Positions 27,532 to 36,461 are shown, counted from the stretch's first letter. The stretch: DNA of 64,000 nt from Gelidibacter salicanalis (GCF_016469035.1 NZ_JAEHJZ010000004.1:235173-299172); one strand, 5' to 3'. Notes: generated from the letters alone by a model not told the origin. A program made the numbers and translations.

Positions 27532-29730
27532 ATGACAAAAAAAAGAAGAAAGGGATCGTCAAACAAGATCTCCAACCTAACAAATACAATTCTAAGTATT
27601 TTAAAAAAAGATAGAAACCAATCCTTTAACTATAAACAAATTGCTGCTAAACTTGAGGTTGATGATGCCTCCAGTAGAAATCAAATTATAAAGAAACTAC
27701 AGGAGTTACTAGTTAAAAAAGAAATAGAAGAAACAGAACGCGGTAAGTTTAAAGCTGTTGTAAATACAGAATATCATACTGGAATCCTCGATATGGCCGC
27801 CAGGGGATCAGGATACATTATCAGTGCTGATTTTGATGAAGATGTTTATATCTCTTCAAACAATATCAACAAAGCTTTAAATGGCGATGAAGTTGAATTT
27901 TACGTCTATAAACGTAGAAAGCAAGGCAAGTTTGAAGGTGAAATTACAAACATCATCAAGCGTGCTAAAAGCGAGTATGTTGGAGTCATTCAAATTCATG
28001 ACAATTATGCCTTTGTAGTGGTCAATGGGACTAAGATGTACACAGACATTTTTGTGCCAATCAATAAAATTAACAACGCTGAAAATGGCGATGTGGTATT
28101 GGTATCACTTGAAAGCTGGGAACAAAAAGAAGATTCGCCTAAAGGTGCCGTTATAAAAGTTTTAGGAAAGCCTGGAGAACACAATACAGAAATTCACGCT
28201 ATTCTGGCAGAATATGGTCTTCCATACGATTTTCCTCCGGAAGTCGAAGAATATGCCAATACGCTTGATACCTCAATTACAGATGCTGAAATTGCCAAAC
28301 GTCGCGATATGCGTGATGTACTCACCTTTACCATCGATCCAAAAGATGCTAAAGATTTTGATGATGCCTTATCATTTGAAATGCTAGATAATGGCTTGTT
28401 TGAAATAGGAATTCACATTGCTGATGTGTCGCATTATTTACAAGAGGGCACCATTTTAGATGATGAAGCTTATGAACGTGCAACCTCAGTATATTTGGTA
28501 GATAGGGTAGTACCTATGCTTCCAGAGGTGCTGTCCAACAATGCCTGTTCGTTACGTCCCAACGAAGAAAAATATACATTTTCTGCGGTTTTTCAAATGA
28601 ATAATAAAGCCGAAATTAAATCACAATGGTTTGGAAGAACAGTGACGTATAGTGATGCACGTTTTGCTTATGAAGAAGCACAATCCATTATTGAAACTAA
28701 AGAAACTCATATTCCTGAGGAGATTTCCATTACAGGAAAAGCATATGAAGTGGACCAAAAAGTAGCAGATGCTGTTTTAAAAATGGACGATTTGGCAAAA
28801 ATTATGCGTCGTGAACGTATGAAAGATGGCGCCATTTCATTTGATAAAGTAGAAGTAAAGTTCAATCTGGATGAAGAGGCAAACCCAATTGGGGTATTCT
28901 TTAAAACCAGTCAAGATGCCAACAAACTGATTGAAGAATTTATGTTGCTGGCCAATAAAAAAGTAGCACAATATATCGGCAAGCAATCGCCTAAAAAGAC
29001 CTTTGTATACCGTGTGCATGATGAGCCAGATGCTGCTAAGTTAGCGGCATTACAAGGTGTAGTATCTAAGTTTGGTTACAAACTTAATTTTAAGGATCGC
29101 AATAGCATATCGTCTTCCTTAAATGGAATGTTACGCGATGTTCAAGGTAAAGCAGAGCAAAATTTAGTCGATACCTTGACTATTAGAACGATGAGTAAAG
29201 CAGAATATACCACGCAAAACATCGGACATTACGGTTTAGCATTTGATTATTATACGCATTTTACCTCACCAATCCGTCGTTATCCTGATGTGATGGTACA
29301 CCGTTTGTTGCAACATTACCTCGATGGTGATAAATCAGCAAACGAAGCTATTTACGAAGAGAAGTGTAACCACTCCAGTAATATGGAAAACCTGTCTACA
29401 AAAGCAGAACGTGATTCGATAAAATACATGCAGATTAAGTTTATGGAAAACCATAAAAATGAAGAATTTGTGGGTGTTATTTCAGGGGTTACGGACTGGG
29501 GAATTTATGTAGAAATTGTCAGCAATAAATGTGAAGGTATGGTATCTGTCAGAGATATGAATGATGACCATTATGAATTTGACGAGACAGAATACGCTTT
29601 GGTTGGTAAAAAATCAGGCATAAGTTATCAACTTGGGGAAGAAGTAGTTGTAAAAGTTAAAAACACAGATTTAGTTAAGAAACACCTTGATTTTACGCTA
29701 ATTGGAAAACCACAGATTATAGAATTGTAA
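27532..29730 (+). CDS. rnr: Ribonuclease R
   Basis: RNase R is a 3'-5' exoribonuclease able to degrade structured RNA. The 732-residue protein has an N-terminal winged-helix-like segment (about 12-65), cold-shock domains (about 80-230), and an RNB catalytic domain starting with DPKDAKDFDDALSFE, whose Asp cluster binds Mg2+. A C-terminal S1 domain follows (about 640-725, FVGVISGVTDWGIYVEIVSN). The basic N-terminus MTKKRRKGSSNK is common in the phylum. It begins a plus-strand run of genes. Confidence 0.96.
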   Translation: MTKKRRKGSSNKISNLTNTILSILKKDRNQSFNYKQIAAKLEVDDASSRNQIIKKLQELLVKKEIEETERGKFKAVVNTEYHTGILDMAARGSGYIISADFDEDVYISSNNINKALNGDEVEFYVYKRRKQGKFEGEITNIIKRAKSEYVGVIQIHDNYAFVVVNGTKMYTDIFVPINKINNAENGDVVLVSLESWEQKEDSPKGAVIKVLGKPGEHNTEIHAILAEYGLPYDFPPEVEEYANTLDTSITDAEIAKRRDMRDVLTFTIDPKDAKDFDDALSFEMLDNGLFEIGIHIADVSHYLQEGTILDDEAYERATSVYLVDRVVPMLPEVLSNNACSLRPNEEKYTFSAVFQMNNKAEIKSQWFGRTVTYSDARFAYEEAQSIIETKETHIPEEISITGKAYEVDQKVADAVLKMDDLAKIMRRERMKDGAISFDKVEVKFNLDEEANPIGVFFKTSQDANKLIEEFMLLANKKVAQYIGKQSPKKTFVYRVHDEPDAAKLAALQGVVSKFGYKLNFKDRNSISSSLNGMLRDVQGKAEQNLVDTLTIRTMSKAEYTTQNIGHYGLAFDYYTHFTSPIRRYPDVMVHRLLQHYLDGDKSANEAIYEEKCNHSSNMENLSTKAERDSIKYMQIKFMENHKNEEFVGVISGVTDWGIYVEIVSNKCEGMVSVRDMNDDHYEFDETEYALVGKKSGISYQLGEEVVVKVKNTDLVKKHLDFTLIGKPQIIEL

Positions 29731-29772
29731 CAATTGTGCTCTAGGTTCTACTAATCTTTTAAACATCAACTT

Positions 29773-30069
29773 ATGATCCTCACTACCACCAACTCTATAG
29801 AAGGGTTTAAAATTTTGGAATATAAAGGCATCGTTTCCGGTATTTCCGTCAACGCTCAAAAAATGACCATGACCTTCAATGTTGAAAAATATTATGAAGG
29901 TGTTGGGGTGAGTATGAGTCAAGTAAAGGAGCAGGCCTTTCAACAATTGCAGGACAATGCCAGAAACCTTAATGCCAATGCTATTGTGGGCATAAAGGTA
30001 GATATTGAGGTTACTGCCAGTAATTACATAGCCGTTTCTGTTACGGGAACCGCAGTTTCTGTAGCCTAA
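29773..30069 (+). CDS. YbjQ/DUF74 family protein
   Basis: This 98-residue protein matches the YbjQ (DUF74) family of small pentameric proteins, sometimes annotated as heavy-metal-binding. Diagnostic segments are MILTTTNSIEGFKILEYKGI and the C-terminal ANAIVGIKVDIEVTASNYIA. The biochemical role is not known. It lies 42 bases after rnr and is probably co-transcribed. Confidence 0.85.
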   Translation: MILTTTNSIEGFKILEYKGIVSGISVNAQKMTMTFNVEKYYEGVGVSMSQVKEQAFQQLQDNARNLNANAIVGIKVDIEVTASNYIAVSVTGTAVSVA

Positions 30070-30177
30070 GTTTTAAGTTATATTTATCAGATGATTTAGT
30101 TAAAAAGTGCTTTCAAAGTATTAAATTGAGGGTAGTTTTTTAACTACAGTAGACTTTAAAAATATAAAACACTAATT

Positions 30178-30852
30178 ATGAAAATACTTGTAATGGTAAT
30201 GTCCCTATTTTTAGGTGTACAATCCATAGCCCAAGAGGGTATAGAAAAAAATATTGGAGATTTTGATGCACTGAAAGTTTACGATTTAATCAATGTGACT
30301 TTGGTGAAGGCTAATGAAAATAAAGCGATCATTTCCGGAGACCACAAAAGCGATGTGGAATTGGTTAACAAAAATGGTACCCTGAAAATAAAAATGCGCT
30401 TAGGAGAAAAATTTGATGGTAACAAAACTAATGTGACTTTGTATTATAGAAATATTAGGGTTGTGGATGTCAATGAAGGGGCCTATGTGAGTTCTGAAGA
30501 CACCTTTAAACAGCACAAAATGGAACTCAGAGCCCAAGAAGGCGGCATCATTAAATTGAAGCTGGATGTTAGTGAAAATGAAGTTAAAGCCGTTACAGGT
30601 GGTGAAGTACAAGTTTCTGGTAATGCCGTAAGACAGGATATTTCCATAAATACTGGTGGCATTTTCAATGGAAAATCTTTTGAGACAGAAGCTACACATG
30701 TATCCATTAGAGCAGCCGGAGAGGCCCATATTAATGCTTCAAAAGTGGCTGATATTAAAATAAGAGCTGGAGGTGATGTGTATATTTACGGAAATCCAGA
30801 ACAAGTAAATGAGAGCAAGGTGTTGGGTGGCCGTATTAAACGCATGAATTAA
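30178..30852 (+). CDS. Secreted DUF2807 (head GIN domain) protein
   Basis: This 224-residue protein has a signal peptide (about 1-18, cleaved near SIAQEG) and a DUF2807 beta-helix-like domain. The hallmark is the N-terminal FDALKVYDLINVTLVKANEN, followed by repeated short strands such as LRAQEGGIIKLKLDVSENEV and IRAAGEAHINASKVADIKIR. Such domains are common in Bacteroidota secreted proteins and have no established function. No partner gene is evident. Confidence 0.82.
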   Translation: MKILVMVMSLFLGVQSIAQEGIEKNIGDFDALKVYDLINVTLVKANENKAIISGDHKSDVELVNKNGTLKIKMRLGEKFDGNKTNVTLYYRNIRVVDVNEGAYVSSEDTFKQHKMELRAQEGGIIKLKLDVSENEVKAVTGGEVQVSGNAVRQDISINTGGIFNGKSFETEATHVSIRAAGEAHINASKVADIKIRAGGDVYIYGNPEQVNESKVLGGRIKRMN

Positions 30853-30973
30853 AAATCTCTTATGTTATAGGTGTTTGATAATGAACCAATGCCTATGATT
30901 GATCAGGTTTTTGAAAACCTCTGAGTACTATAAACACTAAAAATTTATGTAGCTTTGTTGAAACACAAGTTTT

Positions 30974-31660
30974 ATGTTTGACGACATTTTATCGGCTATC
31001 CCTTTCGGATTTATACTGGCATTTACAATCGGGCCAGTATTTTTTGTACTTCTGGAAACTGGTGCTACAAAAGGATTTAAAAGTGCCCTAATTTTTGATT
31101 TGGGCGTGATGTTGGCGGATATTTTATTTATTGCTGTGGCATTTTTTAGTACCAATAAATTATTGGATAAAATTAAGGATGACCCCAATTTTCTGGTATT
31201 TGGCGGTATGATTCTAGTGGTTTACGGCATTATTAGCTTTACAAAAACTTCAAAATCCTTCCGCTCCATTGTTCGAGAATACCATAAGGTGGAACTCCAA
31301 AAAAATTACGGTAAGCTTTTTTTAAAGGGATTTTTACTGAATTTTATCAACATCGGTGTACTGGTGGGGTGGGTAGGCTTTATCATCATTGCCAATTCAT
31401 TCACTGAAACCAAAGGCGGTGTTATTGTCTTTTTAAGTACCATTCTGGTGACCTATTTTATCATCGATATTTTTAAGATTCTTATTGCTAAGAAACTTAA
31501 GAATAAGCTCACCCCACGCCTTATTTTTAAGGCAAAAAAGATTATCGCTTTAGTGATCTTGGGTTTTGGAATTTTACTCCTTTCCCAGGTCTTCTTCCCA
31601 AAAGAAAAGGAATTGCTTAAAGACCAATTGGAACAAATCAACCCTTTTGACGCCGAATAA
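30974..31660 (+). CDS. LysE family transporter
   Basis: This 228-residue inner-membrane protein has six hydrophobic helices and the LysE/RhtB-type N-terminus FGFILAFTIGPVFFVLLETG with the conserved GP. The family exports amino acids or small metabolites; the substrate cannot be told from sequence. The helix-4 segment GFLLNFINIGVLVGWVGFI is also typical. It stands after the DUF2807 gene with a 121-base gap. Confidence 0.88.
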   Translation: MFDDILSAIPFGFILAFTIGPVFFVLLETGATKGFKSALIFDLGVMLADILFIAVAFFSTNKLLDKIKDDPNFLVFGGMILVVYGIISFTKTSKSFRSIVREYHKVELQKNYGKLFLKGFLLNFINIGVLVGWVGFIIIANSFTETKGGVIVFLSTILVTYFIIDIFKILIAKKLKNKLTPRLIFKAKKIIALVILGFGILLLSQVFFPKEKELLKDQLEQINPFDAE

Positions 31661-31717
31661 TCTGCAGGATCACGCAACCATTTCGAATTGGTTCCATCTA
31701 TTTAGAAACCTTATGTT

Positions 31718-32068
31718 ATGAAAAGCGTACTCATTCTCGTATTAGCTACGTTTATATTCACGGCTTGCAACTCTGACGACGATACTGTCGAAGCAGGAGA
31801 TTATCTTATTTTCGGTCATTTTTATGGCATGTGTGGAGGAGAAGAATGTGTAGAAATTTTCAAATTGACGGATTCAAAACTCTATGAGGATACCAATGAC
31901 AATTATACTTTAGATAATTTAAAATTCCGTGAGTTAGACCAAGCCACCTTTGATAAGGTAAAGGATTTTAAAAATGCGATTCCCGAACAATTACTAACAG
32001 ACGAAACTACTGTTTTTGGATGTCCAGATTGTGCTGATGGCGGTGGATTGTATATCCAACTCTCCTAA
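31718..32068 (+). CDS. Small predicted lipoprotein, apparently truncated by an in-frame stop
   Basis: I do not recognise this 116-residue protein. It has a lipoprotein signal ending TAC (Cys17) followed by an acidic SDDD sorting-like stretch. It also has Cys pairs in MCGGEECVE and FGCPDCADGGG that could bind a metal or form disulfides. The TAA at 32066-32068 is followed in the same frame by 38 good codons (including STWNLDQIKENVPEYLHNFI) to a TAG at 32183-32185, so the full protein was probably about 155 residues. A recent nonsense mutation or sequencing error is likely. Confidence 0.7.
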   Translation: MKSVLILVLATFIFTACNSDDDTVEAGDYLIFGHFYGMCGGEECVEIFKLTDSKLYEDTNDNYTLDNLKFRELDQATFDKVKDFKNAIPEQLLTDETTVFGCPDCADGGGLYIQLS

Positions 32069-32365
32069 AATGAAAAACTATCTACCTGGAACCTCGACCA
32101 GATCAAAGAAAATGTACCTGAATATCTCCATAATTTTATTGATGAAGTGAATCAAAAGATCGCACTTATCAACAATAAAGCATAGTTTTTTTGGTCTGAA
32201 TATTTAATCTTTCTAAAATATTAATATTCGCTTACCAGTTAATCAAGGTCGATAGCAGTCAAACCATTAGAAATTTGAGATAGAGAACTGGACTTTTTTT
32301 TAGATTGAATGTTCATCAAATCCGTATGAACATAGATATATGCGTTTTTTTATACTTTTTAAACC

Positions 32366-33439
32366 AAATAAATCAGCTCTGATCAGACAAATCGGCGTCA
32401 TCAGCGTTCCTTCGATTCAAACTTTAGAATAAAAAAACCCTCAACATAGTTGAAGGTTTCTTGAGGCATCAAGCGTCCCGATAGTTACCGGGAGAACCGC
32501 TGTAGAAGGTTTGATGGCTTTAATTAATTTTTCATAAAAATTTAGAATAAAATAAATAAATCAGCTCTCATCAGACAAATCCGCGTCATCAGCGTTCTTT
32601 CGATTTAAAATTTAGAATAAAAAAACCCTCAACTTAGTTGAAGGTTTCTTGAGGCATCAAGCGTCCCGATAGCCATCGGGAGCACCGCTGTAGAAGGTTT
32701 ATATGCTTTAATCAATTTTTTATAAAAATTTAGAATAAAATAAATAAATCAGCTTTCATCAGACAAATCGGCGTCATCAGCGTTCCTTCGATTTAAAATT
32801 TAGAATAAAAAAACCCCCAACATAGTTGAAGGTTTCTTGAGGCATCAAGCGTCCCGATAGCCATCGGGAGCACCGCTGTAGAAGGTTTATGTGCTTTAAT
32901 CAATTTTTTATAAAAATTTAGAATAAAATAAATAAATCAGCTCTGATCAGACAAATCCGCGTCATCAGCGTTCCTTCGATTTAAAATTTAGAATAAAAAA
33001 ACCCTCAACATAGTTGAAGGTTTCTTGAGGCATCAAGCGTCCCGATAGCCATCGGGAGCACCGCTGTAGAAGGTTTATATGCTTTAATCAATTTTTTATA
33101 AAAATTTAGAATAAAATAAATAAATCAGCTCTCATCAGACAAATCCGCGTCATCAGCGTTCTTTCGATTTAAAATTTAGAATAAAAAAACCCCCAACATA
33201 GTTGAAGGTTTCTTGAGGCATCAAGCGTCCCGATAGCCATCGGGAGCACCGCTGTAGAAGGTTTATGTGCTTTAATCAATTTTTTATAAAAATTTAGAAT
33301 AAAATAAATAAATCAGCTCTCATCAGACAAATCCGCGTCATCAGCGTTCCTTCGATTTAAAATTTAGAATAAAAAAACCCCCAACATAGTTGAAGGTTTC
33401 TTGAGGCATCAAGCGGATTCGAACCGCTGTAGAAGGTTT
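32366..33439. repeat. 188-bp tandem repeat array derived from the tRNA-Cys 3' half
   Basis: Five full units of exactly 188 bases (AATCAGCT word at 32371, 32559, 32747, 32935, 33123 and 33311) and a sixth partial unit fused to the real tRNA-Cys gene make up the array. Each of the first five units contains a minus-strand copy of tRNA-Cys from the anticodon loop to the 3' end (starting at 32463, 32651, 32839, 33027 and 33215). In each the T-loop is replaced by a CCCGAT/ATCGGG hairpin. Each unit also carries a copy of the tRNA terminator. The unit farthest from the tRNA is the most diverged. The 180 bases before the array hold nothing recognisable. Confidence 0.93.
33371..33399 (-). terminator. 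tRNA-Cys terminator (copied in each repeat unit)
   Basis: Minus-strand stem AACCTTCAAC / GTTGGGGGTT with a TAT loop and a T7 run begins five bases past the tRNA 3' end. Near-identical hairpins occur 188, 376, 564, 752 and 940 bases further down the tandem array. Confidence 0.8.
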
Positions 33440-33474
33440 TGCAGACCTCTGCCTAGCCACTCGGCCATGATGCC
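33404..33474 (-). tRNA. tRNA-Cys (GCA)
   Basis: A 71-base cloverleaf on the minus strand has the acceptor stem GGCATCA / TGATGCC, discriminator T (U73, a tRNA-Cys identity base), and D-arm GCCGAGTGGCTAGGC. The anticodon loop is CTGCAAA, giving GCA, and the T-arm is AGCGG-TTCGAAT-CCGCT. The 3' CCA is not encoded. Its terminator and the 188-bp tandem array lie immediately downstream. Confidence 0.95.
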
Positions 33475-33525
33475 AAATTTGGAAGTGCAAATGTAAAAAA
33501 AATAAACGTGGTAAGCTATATAGTT

Positions 33526-33888
33526 CTATTTTTTTCGGCTTTCACTCATTTTAATCGTCACTTTTTCCACATCGCCACCAATTGGAGGATTCAATTTACT
33601 CACAGAAACGGTCACTTTTGTAACCAACTGATCTTCCTTAAAAATCCGGTTTAAGATCCGTTTGGCTACGGTTTCAAGCAAATATGAAGGCACTTGCATT
33701 TCTTCTTTAATAATTTTGTTGAGTAACACGTAATCTACGGTATCACTCAATTTATCAGAGCTTGCAGAGGTTTGTAAATCGGCTTTTACCTTAAGATCTA
33801 TCCGATAATCACTCCCTATTTTTGTTTCTTCCTTTAAACATCCATGATGCGCAAACACCCTAATATTTTCAACTTTTATGACACCCAT
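33526..33888 (-). CDS. folB: Dihydroneopterin aldolase
   Basis: FolB cleaves dihydroneopterin to hydroxymethyl-dihydropterin in folate synthesis. The N-terminal IKVENIRVFAHHGCLKEE and the central DTVDYVLLNKIIKEEM carry the family pattern; the C-terminal KLNPPIGGDVEKVTIKM is also diagnostic. The frame opens at 33906, but an ATG at 33888 gives the usual MGVIKVEN start. A TATTTTTG promoter-like element (minus strand, 33906-33913) sits 17 bases before it, so the shorter form of 120 residues is preferred. Confidence 0.93.
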   Translation of the reverse strand: MGVIKVENIRVFAHHGCLKEETKIGSDYRIDLKVKADLQTSASSDKLSDTVDYVLLNKIIKEEMQVPSYLLETVAKRILNRIFKEDQLVTKVTVSVSKLNPPIGGDVEKVTIKMSESRKK

Positions 33889-33905
33889 AATTCTATTTAT
33901 AGCCA

Positions 33906-33913
33906 CAAAAATA
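33906..33913 (-). promoter_or_regulatory. Predicted -7 promoter element for folB
   Basis: The minus strand reads TATTTTTG, a match to TAnnTTTG, 17 bases upstream of the ATG at 33888. It overlaps the longer alternative start and argues against it. Confidence 0.45.
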
Positions 33914-33940
33914 AGGCATTTATAGAACTAAAAAAATCCC

Positions 33941-33948
33941 TAATTTTG
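33941..33948 (+). promoter_or_regulatory. Predicted -7 promoter element for glnS
   Basis: TAATTTTG matches TAnnTTTG, 60 bases before the glnS start codon. Confidence 0.5.
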
Positions 33949-34008
33949 CAATAGAATTCTTATTGCGCCTAAAAAAGCAACAAAGCACAAGAAATAAGCA
34001 CGAGTCCT

Positions 34009-36018
34009 ATGTCAGAAGAATCAAAATCCCTCAATTTTATTGAGCACATTATAGAAGAAGATTTAGCCAACGGAATGTCTAAAGATGACCTGAGATTCAG
34101 GTTTCCGCCGGAACCAAACGGGTATCTGCATATTGGGCACATCAAAGCCATTGGTATTAGTTTTGGTTTGGGTGAAAAGTATAATGCACCTGTAAATCTT
34201 CGGTTCGATGATACCAATCCAGCAAAGGAAGAACAAGAGTATGTAGACGCCATTAAAGAGGATATTTCTTGGTTGGGCTATACATGGGCTGATGAAGTGT
34301 ATTCTTCTGATTATTTTCAGCAGTTGTATGATTGGGCGGTTCAACTGATAAAAGATGGCAAGGCGTATGTCGATTCGCAGTCGTCTGAAGCCATGGCGGA
34401 ACAAAAAGGAACACCAACACAACCTGGTATAGATGGCCCGTATCGCAATAGAAGTGTTGAAGAGAATCTAGCACTTTTCGAAAAAATGAAAAATGGCGAT
34501 TGTGAGGAAGGTTCGCATGTATTGCGTGCAAAAATTGATATGAAGCATACCAATATGCTCATGCGAGATCCCATTATGTACCGTGTGTTAAAGAAACACC
34601 ACCACAGAACGGGTAACGATTGGTGCATTTATCCAATGTACGATTGGACGCATGGCGAGAGTGATTATTTAGAACGTGTATCCCACAGTTTGTGTTCTCT
34701 TGAATTTAAGCCTCATAGAGAGCTTTACGACTGGTTTTTGGACCAAGTGGTTGAATCAGATGAAATACGTCCTAAACAACGCGAATTTGCCCGTTTAAAT
34801 CTTAGTTATACCATTATGAGCAAACGCAAGTTGCTAAAATTGGTAGAAGAGAAGATTGTTTCCGGTTGGGATGATCCGCGTATGCCTACCATTTCTGGGT
34901 TGCGTCGTCGTGGGTATACACCAAATGCCATCCGTAAATTTGTGGAAACTGTTGGGGTTGCCAAACGTGATAATGTGATTGATGTGGCGCTTTTAGAGTT
35001 TTGCATTCGTGAAGATTTGAATAAAACTGCGCCTCGAGTCATGGCTGTTTTAGATCCAGTTAAATTGGTCATCACCAATTATCCGGAAGGAAAAGAAGAG
35101 TGGTTGGAAGCGGAGAACAACCAGGAAGATGAGGGTATGGGCTTTAGAAAAATCCCTTTTTCTAGAGAACTGTATATTGAAAGAGACGATTTTAAAGAAG
35201 AGGCAGGTAGCAAATATTTCAGATTGACGCTAGGGAAACAGGTACGCTTAAAGAATGCTTACATCATTAAAGGTGAAAGCGTTGTTAAAGATGCTGACGG
35301 AACTATCATAGAAATTCATTGTACCTATACTGAAGATACTTCTATAAAAGTTAAAGGGACGTTGCATTGGGTGTCTATTAAATACGCTGTAAAAGCAGAG
35401 GTTAGAGAATATGATCGGTTGTTTATGGATGCCTCTCCAGATGCGCATGCGGAAAAGGATTTTATGGAATTTTTAAATCCTGAATCGTTAAAAGTTATAA
35501 GTGCTTACGTGGAACCAAGTCTAAAAGATGCAAAAGTGGGTGAACGTTACCAATTTCAACGTTTGGGGTATTTTAATGTTGATAAGGATTCGACGGCTGA
35601 AAACTTAGTGTTCAATAAAACAGTGGGCTTACGTGATTCTTGGACTAAGGAATCGAATACTGCAAAAACTGAGCAAAAGAATACGCCACAGCAATCGAAA
35701 CCTAAAAATAATCAACCGCAAAGAAAAGCTATTGATATCATTCAGCAATTAGGGAAAAAATACACCAATTTGCCTGAAGAGAAACAGTTAAAAACCAAAG
35801 CAGAGATTCAAGAACTTGCAAAAAATGTGAGTTATGATGATTTGCAGCCCTGGTTTAATACAGCGGCTAAAAAAGTAGGGACGCGTATTGCAACCATGAT
35901 CACACTGGGTGTATTATTAGAGCAAGGCTTGGAACGCAATGAGGATATTGAGGCGTTTATCGCTTTAGGACTAGACGATAAAAATGAAGCCTTGTCGGCT
36001 GAGGCAAAAGCGCTCTAA
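34009..36018 (+). CDS. glnS: Glutaminyl-tRNA synthetase with C-terminal extension
   Basis: GlnRS charges tRNA-Gln directly, so this organism need not use the GatCAB route for Gln. Class I motifs are PPEPNGYLHIGH (HIGH at 41-44) and MSKRK (270-274). The core and the anticodon-binding beta-barrels end near residue 545 (VFNKTVGLRDSW). A further ~125 residues follow a Gln/Lys/Pro-rich linker and contain a helical block (AIDIIQQLGKKYTNLPEEKQ, then VGTRIATMITLGVLLEQGLE). The extension is absent from E. coli GlnRS and is unassigned here. Confidence 0.95.
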   Translation: MSEESKSLNFIEHIIEEDLANGMSKDDLRFRFPPEPNGYLHIGHIKAIGISFGLGEKYNAPVNLRFDDTNPAKEEQEYVDAIKEDISWLGYTWADEVYSSDYFQQLYDWAVQLIKDGKAYVDSQSSEAMAEQKGTPTQPGIDGPYRNRSVEENLALFEKMKNGDCEEGSHVLRAKIDMKHTNMLMRDPIMYRVLKKHHHRTGNDWCIYPMYDWTHGESDYLERVSHSLCSLEFKPHRELYDWFLDQVVESDEIRPKQREFARLNLSYTIMSKRKLLKLVEEKIVSGWDDPRMPTISGLRRRGYTPNAIRKFVETVGVAKRDNVIDVALLEFCIREDLNKTAPRVMAVLDPVKLVITNYPEGKEEWLEAENNQEDEGMGFRKIPFSRELYIERDDFKEEAGSKYFRLTLGKQVRLKNAYIIKGESVVKDADGTIIEIHCTYTEDTSIKVKGTLHWVSIKYAVKAEVREYDRLFMDASPDAHAEKDFMEFLNPESLKVISAYVEPSLKDAKVGERYQFQRLGYFNVDKDSTAENLVFNKTVGLRDSWTKESNTAKTEQKNTPQQSKPKNNQPQRKAIDIIQQLGKKYTNLPEEKQLKTKAEIQELAKNVSYDDLQPWFNTAAKKVGTRIATMITLGVLLEQGLERNEDIEAFIALGLDDKNEALSAEAKAL

Positions 36019-36091
36019 AGCGTACTATATTTTCTTGGTGTTTTTAACGCTTTTCAATCCGATAAATGGTGTTGAAATTCATACGACCAAA

Positions 36092-36245
36092 TCATTATTG
36101 TCCGATAAAGAGTTAAGATCGCTGCGCTTATAGTCCCGATAACTATCGGGAAAAGAACAAAGACTTGATTGTAGCTGAGTAATAAACAGTCGTTATTCTA
36201 AATTAAATTTGCCCAATCACTCTAAGTGAAATTGGTTTCAAAAAA
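36092..36245 (-). repeat. Dispersed repeat, copy 2 (inverted, without the 21-bp insert)
   Basis: Reverse-complemented, this matches 12841-13013 over GAAACCAATTTCACTTAGAG, AACGACTGTTTAT, the hairpin CCCGATAGTTATCGGG, and ACTATAAGCGCAGCG. It then passes straight to ATCTTAA with no palindrome insert. Weaker similarity to the 127-bp tandem repeat continues to about 36330. It occupies part of the 601-base gap after glnS. Confidence 0.8.
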
Positions 36246-36388
36246 AAAGTGTCATTTTTAATTTCTAGAACCAGATTATGTTTTAAAGGAGTTTGAAAAC
36301 TTTTCACCAGTTTTACCGGGCACTGATGCGATCAAATATATAAAGTAAACATTCAAGAGGCTATCTAAAAAGTCTGTTTTACATAAAA

Positions 36389-36461
36389 ATGTCATATTGA
36401 GCGCAGTCGAAATATTTTGATAGGAAACCGTTAGGGTTTTCGACTGGGCTCAAATAGACAT
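36389..36461. repeat. REP-like inverted repeat with TGAGCGCAGTCGAAA arms
   Basis: Two arms of about 25 bases (TCATATTGAGCGCAGTCGAA and an imperfect complement ending TTTTCGACTGGGCTCA) face each other across ~23 bases. The word GAGCGCAGTCGA is familiar from intergenic palindromes of Flavobacteriia. No associated transposase gene is visible. Confidence 0.65.

Noticed and set aside
32366-33439. Tandem array considered as a CRISPR locus
   Set aside because: The repeating unit is 188 bases and almost identical throughout; there are no short repeats separated by unique spacers and no cas genes nearby.
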